A stretch of DNA of 64,000 bases from Autumnicola sp041679265. Its GTDB lineage: Bacteria > Bacteroidota > Bacteroidia > Flavobacteriales > Flavobacteriaceae. Positions 27,342 to 35,839 of the stretch are shown piece by piece. A program made the translations under genes and the position numbers. Numbering within the stretch: the stretch's first letter is position 1; each line of letters starts with the position of its first letter. The stretch spans positions 248,001-312,000 of the forward strand of contig NZ_JBGFSM010000004.1 of NCBI RefSeq assembly GCF_041679265.1. Direction: 5' to 3'. The notes below the pieces were generated by a model, which was given only the letters and a program-made list of their open reading frames with translations, was not told where the DNA came from and did no database searches.

Positions 27342-28131
27342 TAAAAATACAATCTTCTATTATCGGTTCTCCCTTTATGGAAGTCAAAGATATTCCTGGA
27401 GAACAATAAAGTTTCCGCTTTCTCCGAGAAATATTCACAATTTTCACAATCAAGGAAAATTATTTGAGATACTCGAAAATTATATACTGTCTTAGCAGAA
27501 GATAGAAGTCAATAGTGTGTTTAAATTTTGAATAGTTTTCATCTTTTAGATAAAGTCAAATCAACAAAAGACACCTCAGGTGTCTTTTAAAAAATGAGGT
27601 GTCTTTTGTGTCTTTTGTGTCTTTTAATTCCCTTTTTAAATCAAATCGAATCAAATTAAATGATCCTCTAAAACCTTAAAAACCACGCTAATTCTAAGAT
27701 TTGCTGGGTTTTGATACGAATTGTTATTCATAAAAGTGACCCCTATGGTACAAAACTCGAACCGATTAGTAGAAGATCTAAAGCTTTTGGTCGATATTAT
27801 GGCAGTTTGATTACTTAAAGATATCTTTTAGATTACCTGATTAATAACCACTTGACTTATTATAAATTATTTTATGACCCATTGGTATCCTTTTGATCCC
27901 TTTATGGCCATGTAAATCACGAGGCGGTTTTGATATATTCTCAAGTTGTTGATATCATACCGTTTTGAGATTTAGTAAAGGTGATGCCATATAAATCATT
28001 GACTGTTAAAAATTATAATTAAAGCACCTTCAGAAAAAGGCTTAAATTAATTCTGCTTTTTGGCTAATTTTTAGATAGGTATATTATATTTAGATATGAG
28101 AACTCTTTTTTAGGAAAGAATAAAAATAATT
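27342..28131. other. Gene-poor stretch with decayed sequence
   Basis: I see no intact gene. The segment 27870-27960 resembles the RecG-like pseudogene at 59475: the minus strand reads DINNLRIYQN here and NISNLRVYQK there. It is probably a fragment of a related gene. The rest is AT-rich, apart from the palindrome and tandem repeat at 27566-27625. Confidence 0.4.
27566..27625. repeat. Palindrome followed by three tandem GTGTCTTTT units
   Basis: At 27566-27588, AAAAGACACCT and AGGTGTCTTTT form an 11-bp inverted repeat around one C. Nine bases later AGGTGTCTTTT recurs, and GTGTCTTTT is present as three perfect tandem copies (27599-27625). The palindrome could act as a terminator in either direction. 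The repeated arm looks like slippage or duplication. Confidence 0.75.
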
Positions 28132-28680
28132 ATGGGGAAGAAAGAACATCATCAAGACAAAGATTTATTGACAATCATAGGTATTGGTGCTTCGGCCGGC
28201 GGGCTTACTGTCTTAAAACATTTTTGTGCAGATGCCTGAAAATACAGGCTTGCTTTTGTAATTGTGGTACATCTGTCTCCCGATCATGAAAGCCATCTGG
28301 CCGATTCGCTACAACGAGATGTTAAAATGCCTATGGAGCAATTAAAGAAAAATCTTCCCATATAGCCAGATGATTTCTATCTATTCCTTGAGGGGTAAAT
28401 TTGAACACTATTAATATCCACCTGCACCTTTTCGAACTGTACAATGCTGGATACAAAGTGCTCAGATCAGTCATTTTTGTACCCTTGCCAGGATTTATTG
28501 TATCTTTCCAGCACCGACTCTAAGGGTTTTTATGGCCACTGAAAGATGAAGGAATGCCGTGGATCAATAGTAGTACAGAATCTAATGGAAGGTGAGAATA
28601 ATGGCATACCTGTTTCTGCTATCTCTGCGGATATGGTAAATCTGTAACTTTCTCCCGGGAAAAACATCTGTGAGATTTGG
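28132..28680 (+). pseudogene. Degraded CheB-type methylesterase (CheB/CheR hybrid-like) remnant
   Basis: From the ATG at 28132 the frame reads DLLTIIGIGASAGGLTVLKHF, the start of a CheB methylesterase domain with its catalytic-serine GASAGG motif, and then meets TGA after 35 codons. The family's MPENTGLAFVIVVHLSPDHESHL continues but is split between two frames. Further on, GIPVSAISADMV matches the GMPxSAI block of CheB, with stops and frame changes between. Probably once a CheB/CheR-PAS protein. It cannot be functional as written. Confidence 0.82.
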
Positions 28681-28907
28681 AGCTATAGCCGGCTATGGCT
28701 CAAATTAGTTTTTCTAAGGATGGAGAAGAAGAATTAATTTTATGGGAAACTCCATAACTAGAGTGGTCTTGACCAAATAAAAATTTTATACTTCTTAAGG
28801 TTTTGATAAAAAAAAGTCAAATTTTCTAAATGCTTTTACAAAAATAAATATTGCTCTTATCTTGAATGGAAATTTAAAATTACCTAATCAATCAAATCCA
28901 TCAATAG

Positions 28908-29261
28908 ATGACTAACTATCTTATGCTTTTTTTCATGCTGTTTTTTACGGTGGCGGTGGTGGTCTGTTTGTACCTGGCAAAGAAAAGTTTGGTAAAGACA
29001 AAAAAGGAGCCCGGCAAAGACATCCCGGCAGAAAGCGGACATTTACATAAAAAACCCGTTTGGGGAAGGTATCATGTGCACTATTACGGCTATGCATTAC
29101 TTTTTCTGGCCTTCGATATGGAAATGGCCTATATGTACCCCTGGGCAGTAGTTTATAAAAAACTGGGAGTTACAGCTCTCATGGATATGGGTGTTTTCCT
29201 GCTCATCTTATTTCTGGGACTTTTATATACCTGGAGCCAGGGAGGGCTTAAACGGCAATGA
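28908..29261 (+). CDS. nuoA: NuoA-like subunit of a complex-I-like assembly
   Basis: This 117-residue protein has three membrane helices and the conserved NuoA core HYYGYALLFLAFDMEMAYMYPWAVVY (given in parts: HYYGYALLFLAFDMEMAYM, then YPWAVVY). In canonical NuoA/ND3 the loop before it carries a YECG motif with a redox-sensitive cysteine. Here the loop reads AESGHLHKKPVWGRY and the cysteine is missing; the only cysteine is in the first helix. It is the first gene of an eight-gene operon and overlaps the next gene by 4 bp. Family assignment is sure. The partner enzyme is uncertain because the redox subunits are absent. Confidence 0.9.
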   Translation: MTNYLMLFFMLFFTVAVVVCLYLAKKSLVKTKKEPGKDIPAESGHLHKKPVWGRYHVHYYGYALLFLAFDMEMAYMYPWAVVYKKLGVTALMDMGVFLLILFLGLLYTWSQGGLKRQ

Positions 29262-30820
29262 CAAAGACTTTACAAAAATTTGGCGGAGTTTCAGGGAAAA
29301 GATTCTTTGGAACCAACATCCTTTCGAAGCTTATTTTAAGAGAGCTTAATATTTTTCCTGTTCCTGGGGAAAATTTATTTATTATTAAAGGTTTTAATAT
29401 TTATCAGAAAGGCATCAAAATGGTAGCAAGTCCTCGGCATGCCAATCTCCTGCTTATAGCAGGTCCCTTATCCCCCCAACTTCGGAAAGCTGCTGCCATA
29501 AGTTACTCGCAAATGCCACGCCCGCGCATTCTCGTCACCGTAGATCTCCAGGAAGTGGAACCCCTTCCCAGGCCCGATTTGGTTATCTCTCCCGGGGAAC
29601 TGAATCAGTTGCCTTCCAAACTGAAAAACAGAAATCTATGGGCCCGGGATTCTGAAGCCTATAGACCTTCTTTCCTGGTGGAGGAATTCGAGGATGATGA
29701 AGAAAAAGATGAACATGGCGAGCATAACATGAATGAGCACGAAGACCATGGCGATCATTCCTCTCGTGATGGCAATGACGATAATGAAGAAAACGGAGGT
29801 CATGACCAGGGTGGAGGTGACGATTTTATGTCTATGATCATGATGACCAAAGATATGCCGCGTGCCGCAGACGGTCTTCCCATGGATATGAACGAAGGCC
29901 GGTTTGGCCCTTTTCATCTGGGACTTCCCGATGGACTTCGTATAAAAATGATGCTCGACGGCGACACCGTTAAAATGGCAAATTTCGAAAAAGGACTTCT
30001 TTCCCGGCACTTCCTGGATAATTTTCCGAAGGATGATCCTTCAGAACTTCCTGGTTTTTTGGGCAATTTGGATCCCCTTCAGCCCATGGCCTATAAGCAG
30101 CTTGCCACCAAAGCTCTTCGGAATACTTCCAACTGCCCAGTAAATGCAAATATTTCAGCACTGGAAAAGGAAAGAATCATTTATCATCTTCTGCAAATTC
30201 AAACGCTTCTGCAAAATGTGGGTGACCAGGAAATGCATTTCAGGATTCACAAATCTCTTCGTGATTTTCTGCAGGATGATTCTGCAGAAGGGATCAAAAA
30301 AAATACAGAGAAACTTAAAAAACGTTTCTATCTTAAAAACCGCTTAAGAAGCTGTGGCAAAATCCCTGAAATGTTCCTGCATCACGTTTCTGGCCCTGTC
30401 GCACGGGCAGCAGGGAAAAAGTTAGATCATCGAATGGAAGATCCTGACTATGCTCCTTTCGAAGCAATAACATTGAGTGAGAATAACGCCTGGGGATATT
30501 TACTGGTACGGCTGGAAGAGATCTCACAGAGTCTTGATCTTATAAAAAAGTTTTCAGAGAAAGGCAGTTCTGAATTAATTACGGAAAAAAGAACAGGCTA
30601 TCGGGAAGACTATACGGGCAGTGCAAAAATAGAGACCGCTACCGGAACAGCCTGCTTAGATTTGAATATCCGCAACGGAAGAATACAGAAAATAAAATTA
30701 AAGACTCCCTCTGTGGCCCTTGCCGCAATGATTCCGAAGATCAGCATGCAGCAGGAGCTATCTGATGCTCTTGCAGGGATAGCTTCACTGGGAATTTCAG
30801 CATGGGAAATCGATAAATGA
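29258..30820 (+). CDS. NuoB-like/NuoD-like fusion without Fe-S cysteines
   Basis: This 520-residue protein joins two divergent complex-I domains. Residues about 20-115 match NuoB around the segment SPRHANLLLIAGPLSPQL and YSQMPRPRILVTVD, but contain no cysteine, so cluster N2 cannot form. A His/Asp/Glu-rich linker (about 142-190) follows. Residues about 213-520 match NuoD: GPFHLGLPDGLRIKMMLDGD, LDPLQPMAYKQLATKAL and the C-terminal KTPSVALAAMIP...ISAWEIDK. The quinone-site His and Tyr of NuoD (GPQHPxTHG; LDYxxPMAY) appear replaced (GPFHLGLPDG; LDPLQPMAY). There is no CxxC pair for NiFe binding. NuoC is missing. It cannot be a standard NADH dehydrogenase or hydrogenase core; its role is unknown. 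Confidence 0.8.
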   Translation: MTKTLQKFGGVSGKRFFGTNILSKLILRELNIFPVPGENLFIIKGFNIYQKGIKMVASPRHANLLLIAGPLSPQLRKAAAISYSQMPRPRILVTVDLQEVEPLPRPDLVISPGELNQLPSKLKNRNLWARDSEAYRPSFLVEEFEDDEEKDEHGEHNMNEHEDHGDHSSRDGNDDNEENGGHDQGGGDDFMSMIMMTKDMPRAADGLPMDMNEGRFGPFHLGLPDGLRIKMMLDGDTVKMANFEKGLLSRHFLDNFPKDDPSELPGFLGNLDPLQPMAYKQLATKALRNTSNCPVNANISALEKERIIYHLLQIQTLLQNVGDQEMHFRIHKSLRDFLQDDSAEGIKKNTEKLKKRFYLKNRLRSCGKIPEMFLHHVSGPVARAAGKKLDHRMEDPDYAPFEAITLSENNAWGYLLVRLEEISQSLDLIKKFSEKGSSELITEKRTGYREDYTGSAKIETATGTACLDLNIRNGRIQKIKLKTPSVALAAMIPKISMQQELSDALAGIASLGISAWEIDK

Positions 30821-30827
30821 AAATAGT

Positions 30828-31718
30828 ATGATGTGGATACTTATTTTGGTCCTGTTTTTCTTTAGCATCTACGCCATTTCGGTAGTGGAACACTGGTCGG
30901 TGTACCGGCGCTGGGATTTTCTGCATCCTTTTTCGGCTTTTGCCTTTTCCTTTACACAGGAAGACATAAAGCCAAGAATGCACGATAAAACCTTTTTACA
31001 AACAGCTCCCATCCTTTTTATTGTGGCGGCAGTTCTTTCGGTGGGAGTGCTTCCCTTTGCCAAAGATTTCATCCTTGTAAGAATAGGTACGGCAGCACTT
31101 TTTATCAACGCTGCCCTGGCATATATTATGGTATCTATGGTGCTGGCGGGGTGGGCTCCTAATGGATTGTATTCTATGATCGGGGGCTGGCGGTTTCTCG
31201 GTCAGCTTATCGCCTACTCCATGCCCATTGTGATGGCGATCACTTCCACGGTAATGCGGGCCGAGTCAATGAACATGACTGAAATCGTAGAATCTCAATA
31301 TGATCTGTGGAATATCATATACCAGCCTCTCGGATTTATTCTTTTCTACCTGGCTTCTCTTGCACTGGCATTTCTACCGCCATTTGATATCCCCAATTCC
31401 ACCGGGGAACTTTCTGGAGGAATCTTTTCAGAATATACCGGAAAAAGATTGCTGGTATTCAGGATTGGAAGGCTCATTCTTATTTTCAGTCTTGCTCTGG
31501 CTACAGCCAATCTCTTTTTAGGAGGATGGTATGGTCCCTATCTTCCAGGTTTTGTGTGGATATTTTTAAAGACGGGAGCAGTAGCTATTTCCTATTTCTT
31601 TGCCGGCAGGCTAATGCCCCGGCTTAGACATGACCATACCCTGGAATGGAGCTGGAAATACGGAACCCCTTTAGCATTAACCAACATCCTCTGGGTGGGA
31701 ATACTATTGTTATTATGA
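30828..31718 (+). CDS. nuoH: NuoH-like membrane subunit
   Basis: In complex I, NuoH links the peripheral arm to the proton-pumping arm. The 296-residue protein has about eight helices and family motifs: GWAPNGLYSMIGGWRFLGQL, LPPFDIPNSTGELSGGIFSE followed by YTG, and a C-terminal WRYG-like WSWKYG. The acidic residues of the quinone/E-channel loop (GELSGGIFSEYTG) are kept. It is slightly shorter than typical NuoH. It starts 7 bp after the NuoB/D fusion and overlaps nuoJ by 4 bp (ATGA). Confidence 0.92.
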   Translation: MMWILILVLFFFSIYAISVVEHWSVYRRWDFLHPFSAFAFSFTQEDIKPRMHDKTFLQTAPILFIVAAVLSVGVLPFAKDFILVRIGTAALFINAALAYIMVSMVLAGWAPNGLYSMIGGWRFLGQLIAYSMPIVMAITSTVMRAESMNMTEIVESQYDLWNIIYQPLGFILFYLASLALAFLPPFDIPNSTGELSGGIFSEYTGKRLLVFRIGRLILIFSLALATANLFLGGWYGPYLPGFVWIFLKTGAVAISYFFAGRLMPRLRHDHTLEWSWKYGTPLALTNILWVGILLLL

Positions 31719-32230
31719 TTACTATACGCCTTATAATATTAATTGTGCTGGGGCTTGGTGCCATCTGGTTCGGCTGGCGGGTTTTTATGACCAGCAGCAT
31801 GGTACGCTCGGCATTTTCACTGCTGGCAAACATGGCCATTCTCGGGATGATGTTTTTGGTGATGCGGGCAGAATTTCTTGCCGTCCTGCAAATTATGATG
31901 ATGGCCACAGAAATGAGCATCATGGCGATCTTTATGATGATGTATATGATGGATCCCGGCGGAATGGGCGATATGGATATGTCCCATCAAAAAAAGACTT
32001 CCATAGCACTGGCTTTATTAGCCGGAGTGGCAGTTATTTTGATCGTGGGATTTTCTCAGTGGGATGCGATTGCTGAAAATGTGCCTACCACCGCACAGCA
32101 GAATTACGATTTGGGTATGGAATTGATGAAACGTTCCATGATGATCTTTGAGACCGCGGGAACTTCGATCCTGGTTGCGATGATTGCGGCAGCGGCTTCT
32201 GCCCTGCCTTTTAAAAACCGAAAGAAATGA
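31715..32230 (+). CDS. nuoJ: NuoJ-like membrane subunit
   Basis: I use the ATG at 31715, which overlaps the nuoH stop by 4 bp; a longer upstream reading from 31646 would lie inside nuoH. This gives 171 residues with five helices. The NuoJ hallmark stretch SAFSLLANMAILGMMFLVMR, then AEFLAVLQIMMMA, is present. A Met-rich segment (MMMYMMDPGGMGDMDM, about 73-88) is unusual and could bind metal. It overlaps nuoK by 4 bp. Confidence 0.9.
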   Translation: MITIRLIILIVLGLGAIWFGWRVFMTSSMVRSAFSLLANMAILGMMFLVMRAEFLAVLQIMMMATEMSIMAIFMMMYMMDPGGMGDMDMSHQKKTSIALALLAGVAVILIVGFSQWDAIAENVPTTAQQNYDLGMELMKRSMMIFETAGTSILVAMIAAAASALPFKNRKK

Positions 32231-32535
32231 TAGAATTGATAAGCGTTTTAATAGTTGGAGCCATTCTTTTTGGAATAGGATTATATGGCGCCCTTAGCCA
32301 GACCAATCTTGTTATGATCATGATGGGTGTAGAACTGATGCTGGGTGCAGGCATGCTTAATCTCGTGGCATTATGGAGATATCTTCATCCTGAAAGTTAT
32401 TCACTTCAGGTATTTGTGCTGGTAGGAATGACGGTAATGGCCCTGGAGGCTGCAGTAGGTTTTGCGATAGGAACCCAGCGGTTCAGGACCAAAGGTTCTG
32501 TTGAAATGGAAGAGACCAGTGAAATGAAAGAATAA
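32227..32535 (+). CDS. nuoK: NuoK-like membrane subunit
   Basis: This 102-residue protein has three helices. Both conserved membrane glutamates of NuoK are present: one in MMGVELMLGAGMLNLVAL and one in MTVMALEAAVGFAIG. These residues carry protons in complex I, so the ion path looks functional. It overlaps nuoJ and precedes nuoL by 26 bp. Confidence 0.94.
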   Translation: MIELISVLIVGAILFGIGLYGALSQTNLVMIMMGVELMLGAGMLNLVALWRYLHPESYSLQVFVLVGMTVMALEAAVGFAIGTQRFRTKGSVEMEETSEMKE

Positions 32536-32561
32536 AAAATTAGCTATTTTAAAAACAATTT

Positions 32562-34367
32562 ATGGAGATTCTCCTTACTGCCATTATAATTTCCCCTCTT
32601 ATCGCCGCTATTGCGGGATATGCCTTTCGCAGCAAAAGCGCCTGGCCTCACCTGGCTGGCTCAGGGATTTCCCTGCTAGGAGCTGTTTATATCACACTTG
32701 AGGTTGGCAAAGAGGAAATTGTTTTAAACTATGCCGGATTGAATGGAGAAGCTTTTAAACTTTTAGCCAGTTTTGAATCTTCGCTGCTCAGTTTGGTCGT
32801 CGCATTTGTTGCTTTTGCCATCTTTATTTATGCCAAAGGTTACATGCACGAGGAAAATGGCAAAAAATGGTTCTGGCCTGCTATCTCTTTGTTCGTGGCC
32901 GCCATGCAACTATTGGTTTTAACCGCCGACTGGTTTATGTTCATCACTGCCTGGGAAGTGATGGCGTTTGCCTCTTTTCTACTCATCGGCACCTGGCATG
33001 AAGAGAAAAACGCACGAACCGGTGCTGTTAAGGCCTTTCTTCAAACACGGGTAGCCGATATTGGTCTATATATAGGAATATTTCTGGTAATAAGCCAGCA
33101 CGGCAGTCTGGAAATTCCCTTTGAGGGTGAGGAAAAGTTAAGCCTTTTTGCTTCGTTGTGCCTGTTGCTTGCCGTAATGGGAAAATCGGCTCAGGTTCCA
33201 TTACAAAGTTGGTTATCTGCGGCAATGGCAGGTCCCACCCCGGTGTCAGCCCTTTTGCATTCCGCAACCATGGTAGGAGCAGGAGCGTTGCTCTTGATCA
33301 GGATATTTCCATTATTGCCTGAAACTGCTCTTTCTTATGTAGCCATATTGGGAAGCGCTACCATCCTACTCACTGGTCTGACCGCCATTTTCAGTTCAGA
33401 CATTAAGAAAATGCTGGCCGCCTCCACCTCAAGCCAATTTGGGTTTATGTTACTGGCTGTTGGACTTGGATTTCCCGGTGCTGCACTGGGACACTGGCTG
33501 GCCCATGCTTTTATGAAGAGCAGCCTCTTTCTCGGGGCAGGGGTATTTCAACATGCCTATGAAGGAACGAATTATAAAAAGCTGAAAGGTGGGGGAAAAA
33601 GATTTACCTATGTTTTTATCACTTTTGCTATTGCGGGTATCAGTCTGGCCGGTATCCCACCCATGATAGGTTATTTTTCGAAAGATGGCATCCTGGCCTC
33701 GTCTTTTAAATCTTCTGAAATAGCCTATATAATCATAGCGCTTACCGGCGCCTTTTTTACCGGGATATATATTGCAAAGGCCCTCAACAGGCTGTGGAAT
33801 GGCCATGCCGAAGAAAAAACGGTTCCTAAGAAATTATGGTTACTCGTGGGCGTGACGGCTTTGGTCGCAGTGGTCCTTGGAGGTGGTTTTATACTTGAGA
33901 AACTGGTAAAAACTGCGGGCTATGAATTCCCGAAAGATAAGATCAGTAAAATCCTCGGCCTCACTGTCGCCGTATTGGGATTGGTAAGCGGCTGGTTTTT
34001 CAGAAATTCCTGGTTTCCGAAAAGCGCCTCAGCCTGGATCCAAAAAAATTATAAGGTGGCCGGTGGTTACAGGCAGCTTATAGCCATGCCCGTTCTTAAA
34101 ATTGCCGGATGGGCCTATTCTTTTGACAGGATCTTGTTAGGTTTTGTGCAAGGAATAGGCAACACAGGCATTAAGTTTTCAGGGATAAACAGCAGTTTTG
34201 ACCATCACCTTCTTGAGGGTGTGAAAAATATAGGAAAAGGAATAAAACAGGCAGGAGGCGCCGGCAGGAAATGGCAGTCTGGCCTGGTACATAAAGAACT
34301 TGCTATTACCATTGGGGTTATGCTCGTTCTGCTTTTAATTTTAACCGCTAGTATATTTACCATATGA
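32562..34367 (+). CDS. nuoL: NuoL-like antiporter-type membrane subunit
   Basis: This 601-residue protein is close to the usual NuoL length and has the Mrp-antiporter core. Conserved elements include ITAWEVMAFASFLLIG with the helix-5 glutamate, AMAGPTPVSALLHSATMVGA, DIKKMLAASTSSQFGFMLLA with the ion-path lysine region, and LAHAFMKSSLFLGAG. The C-terminal part after about residue 450 corresponds to the lateral helix region. Key acid and lysine residues appear intact, suggesting proton or sodium translocation. It overlaps nuoM by 4 bp. Confidence 0.95.
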   Translation: MEILLTAIIISPLIAAIAGYAFRSKSAWPHLAGSGISLLGAVYITLEVGKEEIVLNYAGLNGEAFKLLASFESSLLSLVVAFVAFAIFIYAKGYMHEENGKKWFWPAISLFVAAMQLLVLTADWFMFITAWEVMAFASFLLIGTWHEEKNARTGAVKAFLQTRVADIGLYIGIFLVISQHGSLEIPFEGEEKLSLFASLCLLLAVMGKSAQVPLQSWLSAAMAGPTPVSALLHSATMVGAGALLLIRIFPLLPETALSYVAILGSATILLTGLTAIFSSDIKKMLAASTSSQFGFMLLAVGLGFPGAALGHWLAHAFMKSSLFLGAGVFQHAYEGTNYKKLKGGGKRFTYVFITFAIAGISLAGIPPMIGYFSKDGILASSFKSSEIAYIIIALTGAFFTGIYIAKALNRLWNGHAEEKTVPKKLWLLVGVTALVAVVLGGGFILEKLVKTAGYEFPKDKISKILGLTVAVLGLVSGWFFRNSWFPKSASAWIQKNYKVAGGYRQLIAMPVLKIAGWAYSFDRILLGFVQGIGNTGIKFSGINSSFDHHLLEGVKNIGKGIKQAGGAGRKWQSGLVHKELAITIGVMLVLLLILTASIFTI

Positions 34368-35839
34368 ATACATCAATACCTCTTCTAAGTATCATACTGT
34401 TTCTGCCTTTGGCTGGAGCAATTCTGTTGACCATCTTCCGGACTGCAGGACCAAAAATTGCTAATTTGATCGCGGTTATATTTTCATTTTTGAGTCTTGC
34501 CGCAACTATTTTTCTGGGAATTGAAGGAATCGGAGAGGGTTTTTCTCATATTGAGGAAGTGAGCTGGATCCCATCTCTTGGGGCTGCATACCGCCTGGGG
34601 GTTGACGGTATCAGTTACATCGCGGTTTTGCTCACCACGGTCCTTTTTATGAGCAGCATTACTTTTTCCACAAAAACCATAGCAAGAAAGTCGGAATATA
34701 TGGCTTTATTCCTTTTGCTGGAAACCGCCTGTCTGGGGGTCTTTATGTCTCTTGACCTGCTACTTTTTTACATTTTTTTCGAAATCACACTGGTGGGAAT
34801 GTATTTTATTATTGCCGGCTGGGGGCATGGTGATGCAAAGAAAGCTGCACTGATGTTCTTCATATATACACTGGTAGGAAGTTTAGCGCTGCTTCTGGCT
34901 TTATTAGGGCTCTATCTCAATACCGGTTCAGAAACCTTTGATATGCGGGAGATTATCGCCAATCCGGCTACGGGATGGATGGGCAGTGCCATCTTCTGGG
35001 GTTTATTAATAGCTTTCGCGATAAAAACACCGCTGTTCCCATTTCATTCGTGGTTACCTCTTGCGCATACTAAGGCTCCTGCGGCAGGAAGTGCCATTCT
35101 TGCAGGAATTCTATTAAAGCTTGGAGCGTACGGATTTATCCGTTTTATGTTGCAAATGACTCCAGAGGCCTTTGAGAGGTATGCCTGGATTGTTATTATT
35201 ATTGCCGTGATTTCTGTGGTTTATGGGGCCCTGGTGGCGATGGCCCAAACCGATATCAAACGAATGGTGGCCTATACCAGTATTAACCATATGGGGTACC
35301 TTGCATTTGGAGTGGCCATTGCGGCTTTAGATTATGAAGCGAGCGGTATTCGCGCTCTTGATGGAGCCAGCCTTCAGATCTTTAGTCATGGTATGGTAAC
35401 CGGATTGCTGTTTCTTTTATGCGGAAGCATTCAGGATCGCACTACCACCAGAGAAATGCCGGCACTCAAAGGTCTCTTAAAGGCCTATCCCCTCTTAAGT
35501 GGCTTTTTTGTTCTCGCTGCCTTTGCTTCCCTGGGATTGCCCGGATTAGCACATTTCCCTGCGGAATTTCAAATATTCTTAGGTGGTTATCAAATCTATC
35601 CCTGGGCTGTAGGCATCATGCTTGTAGGCCTTGTTATAACTTCTGCCATGTACTTAAGAGCGATCCAGGGTTCCTTCATGGGTTCAATGGATGCTTCAGT
35701 GCTTCAAAAAATAAAGGATTTGAACACCGGCGAATTACTGGCTTTTATCCCCCTTGTCATCCTAATTATCATGGTGGGGATCTTTCCTGATACAATTTTG
35801 AGCTTTATTCATGAAACTACAAAAGCTATAAAGCTATGA
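34364..35839 (+). CDS. nuoM: NuoM-like antiporter-type membrane subunit
   Basis: This 491-residue protein has the NuoM fold: LGVDGISYIAVLLTTVL, LLFYIFFEITLVGMYFIIA with the helix-5 glutamate, KTPLFPFHSWLPLAHTKAPA, DIKRMVAYTSINHMGYLAFG and FSHGMVTGLLFLLCG. Ion-translocation residues are retained. It overlaps nuoL and nuoN by 4 bp on either side. Confidence 0.95.
   Translation: MNTSIPLLSIILFLPLAGAILLTIFRTAGPKIANLIAVIFSFLSLAATIFLGIEGIGEGFSHIEEVSWIPSLGAAYRLGVDGISYIAVLLTTVLFMSSITFSTKTIARKSEYMALFLLLETACLGVFMSLDLLLFYIFFEITLVGMYFIIAGWGHGDAKKAALMFFIYTLVGSLALLLALLGLYLNTGSETFDMREIIANPATGWMGSAIFWGLLIAFAIKTPLFPFHSWLPLAHTKAPAAGSAILAGILLKLGAYGFIRFMLQMTPEAFERYAWIVIIIAVISVVYGALVAMAQTDIKRMVAYTSINHMGYLAFGVAIAALDYEASGIRALDGASLQIFSHGMVTGLLFLLCGSIQDRTTTREMPALKGLLKAYPLLSGFFVLAAFASLGLPGLAHFPAEFQIFLGGYQIYPWAVGIMLVGLVITSAMYLRAIQGSFMGSMDASVLQKIKDLNTGELLAFIPLVILIIMVGIFPDTILSFIHETTKAIKL

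Noticed and set aside
29258..30820. Interpretation of the NuoB/D fusion as a NiFe hydrogenase core
   Set aside because: No CxxC pairs at either end of the NuoD-like domain; NiFe binding is not possible.
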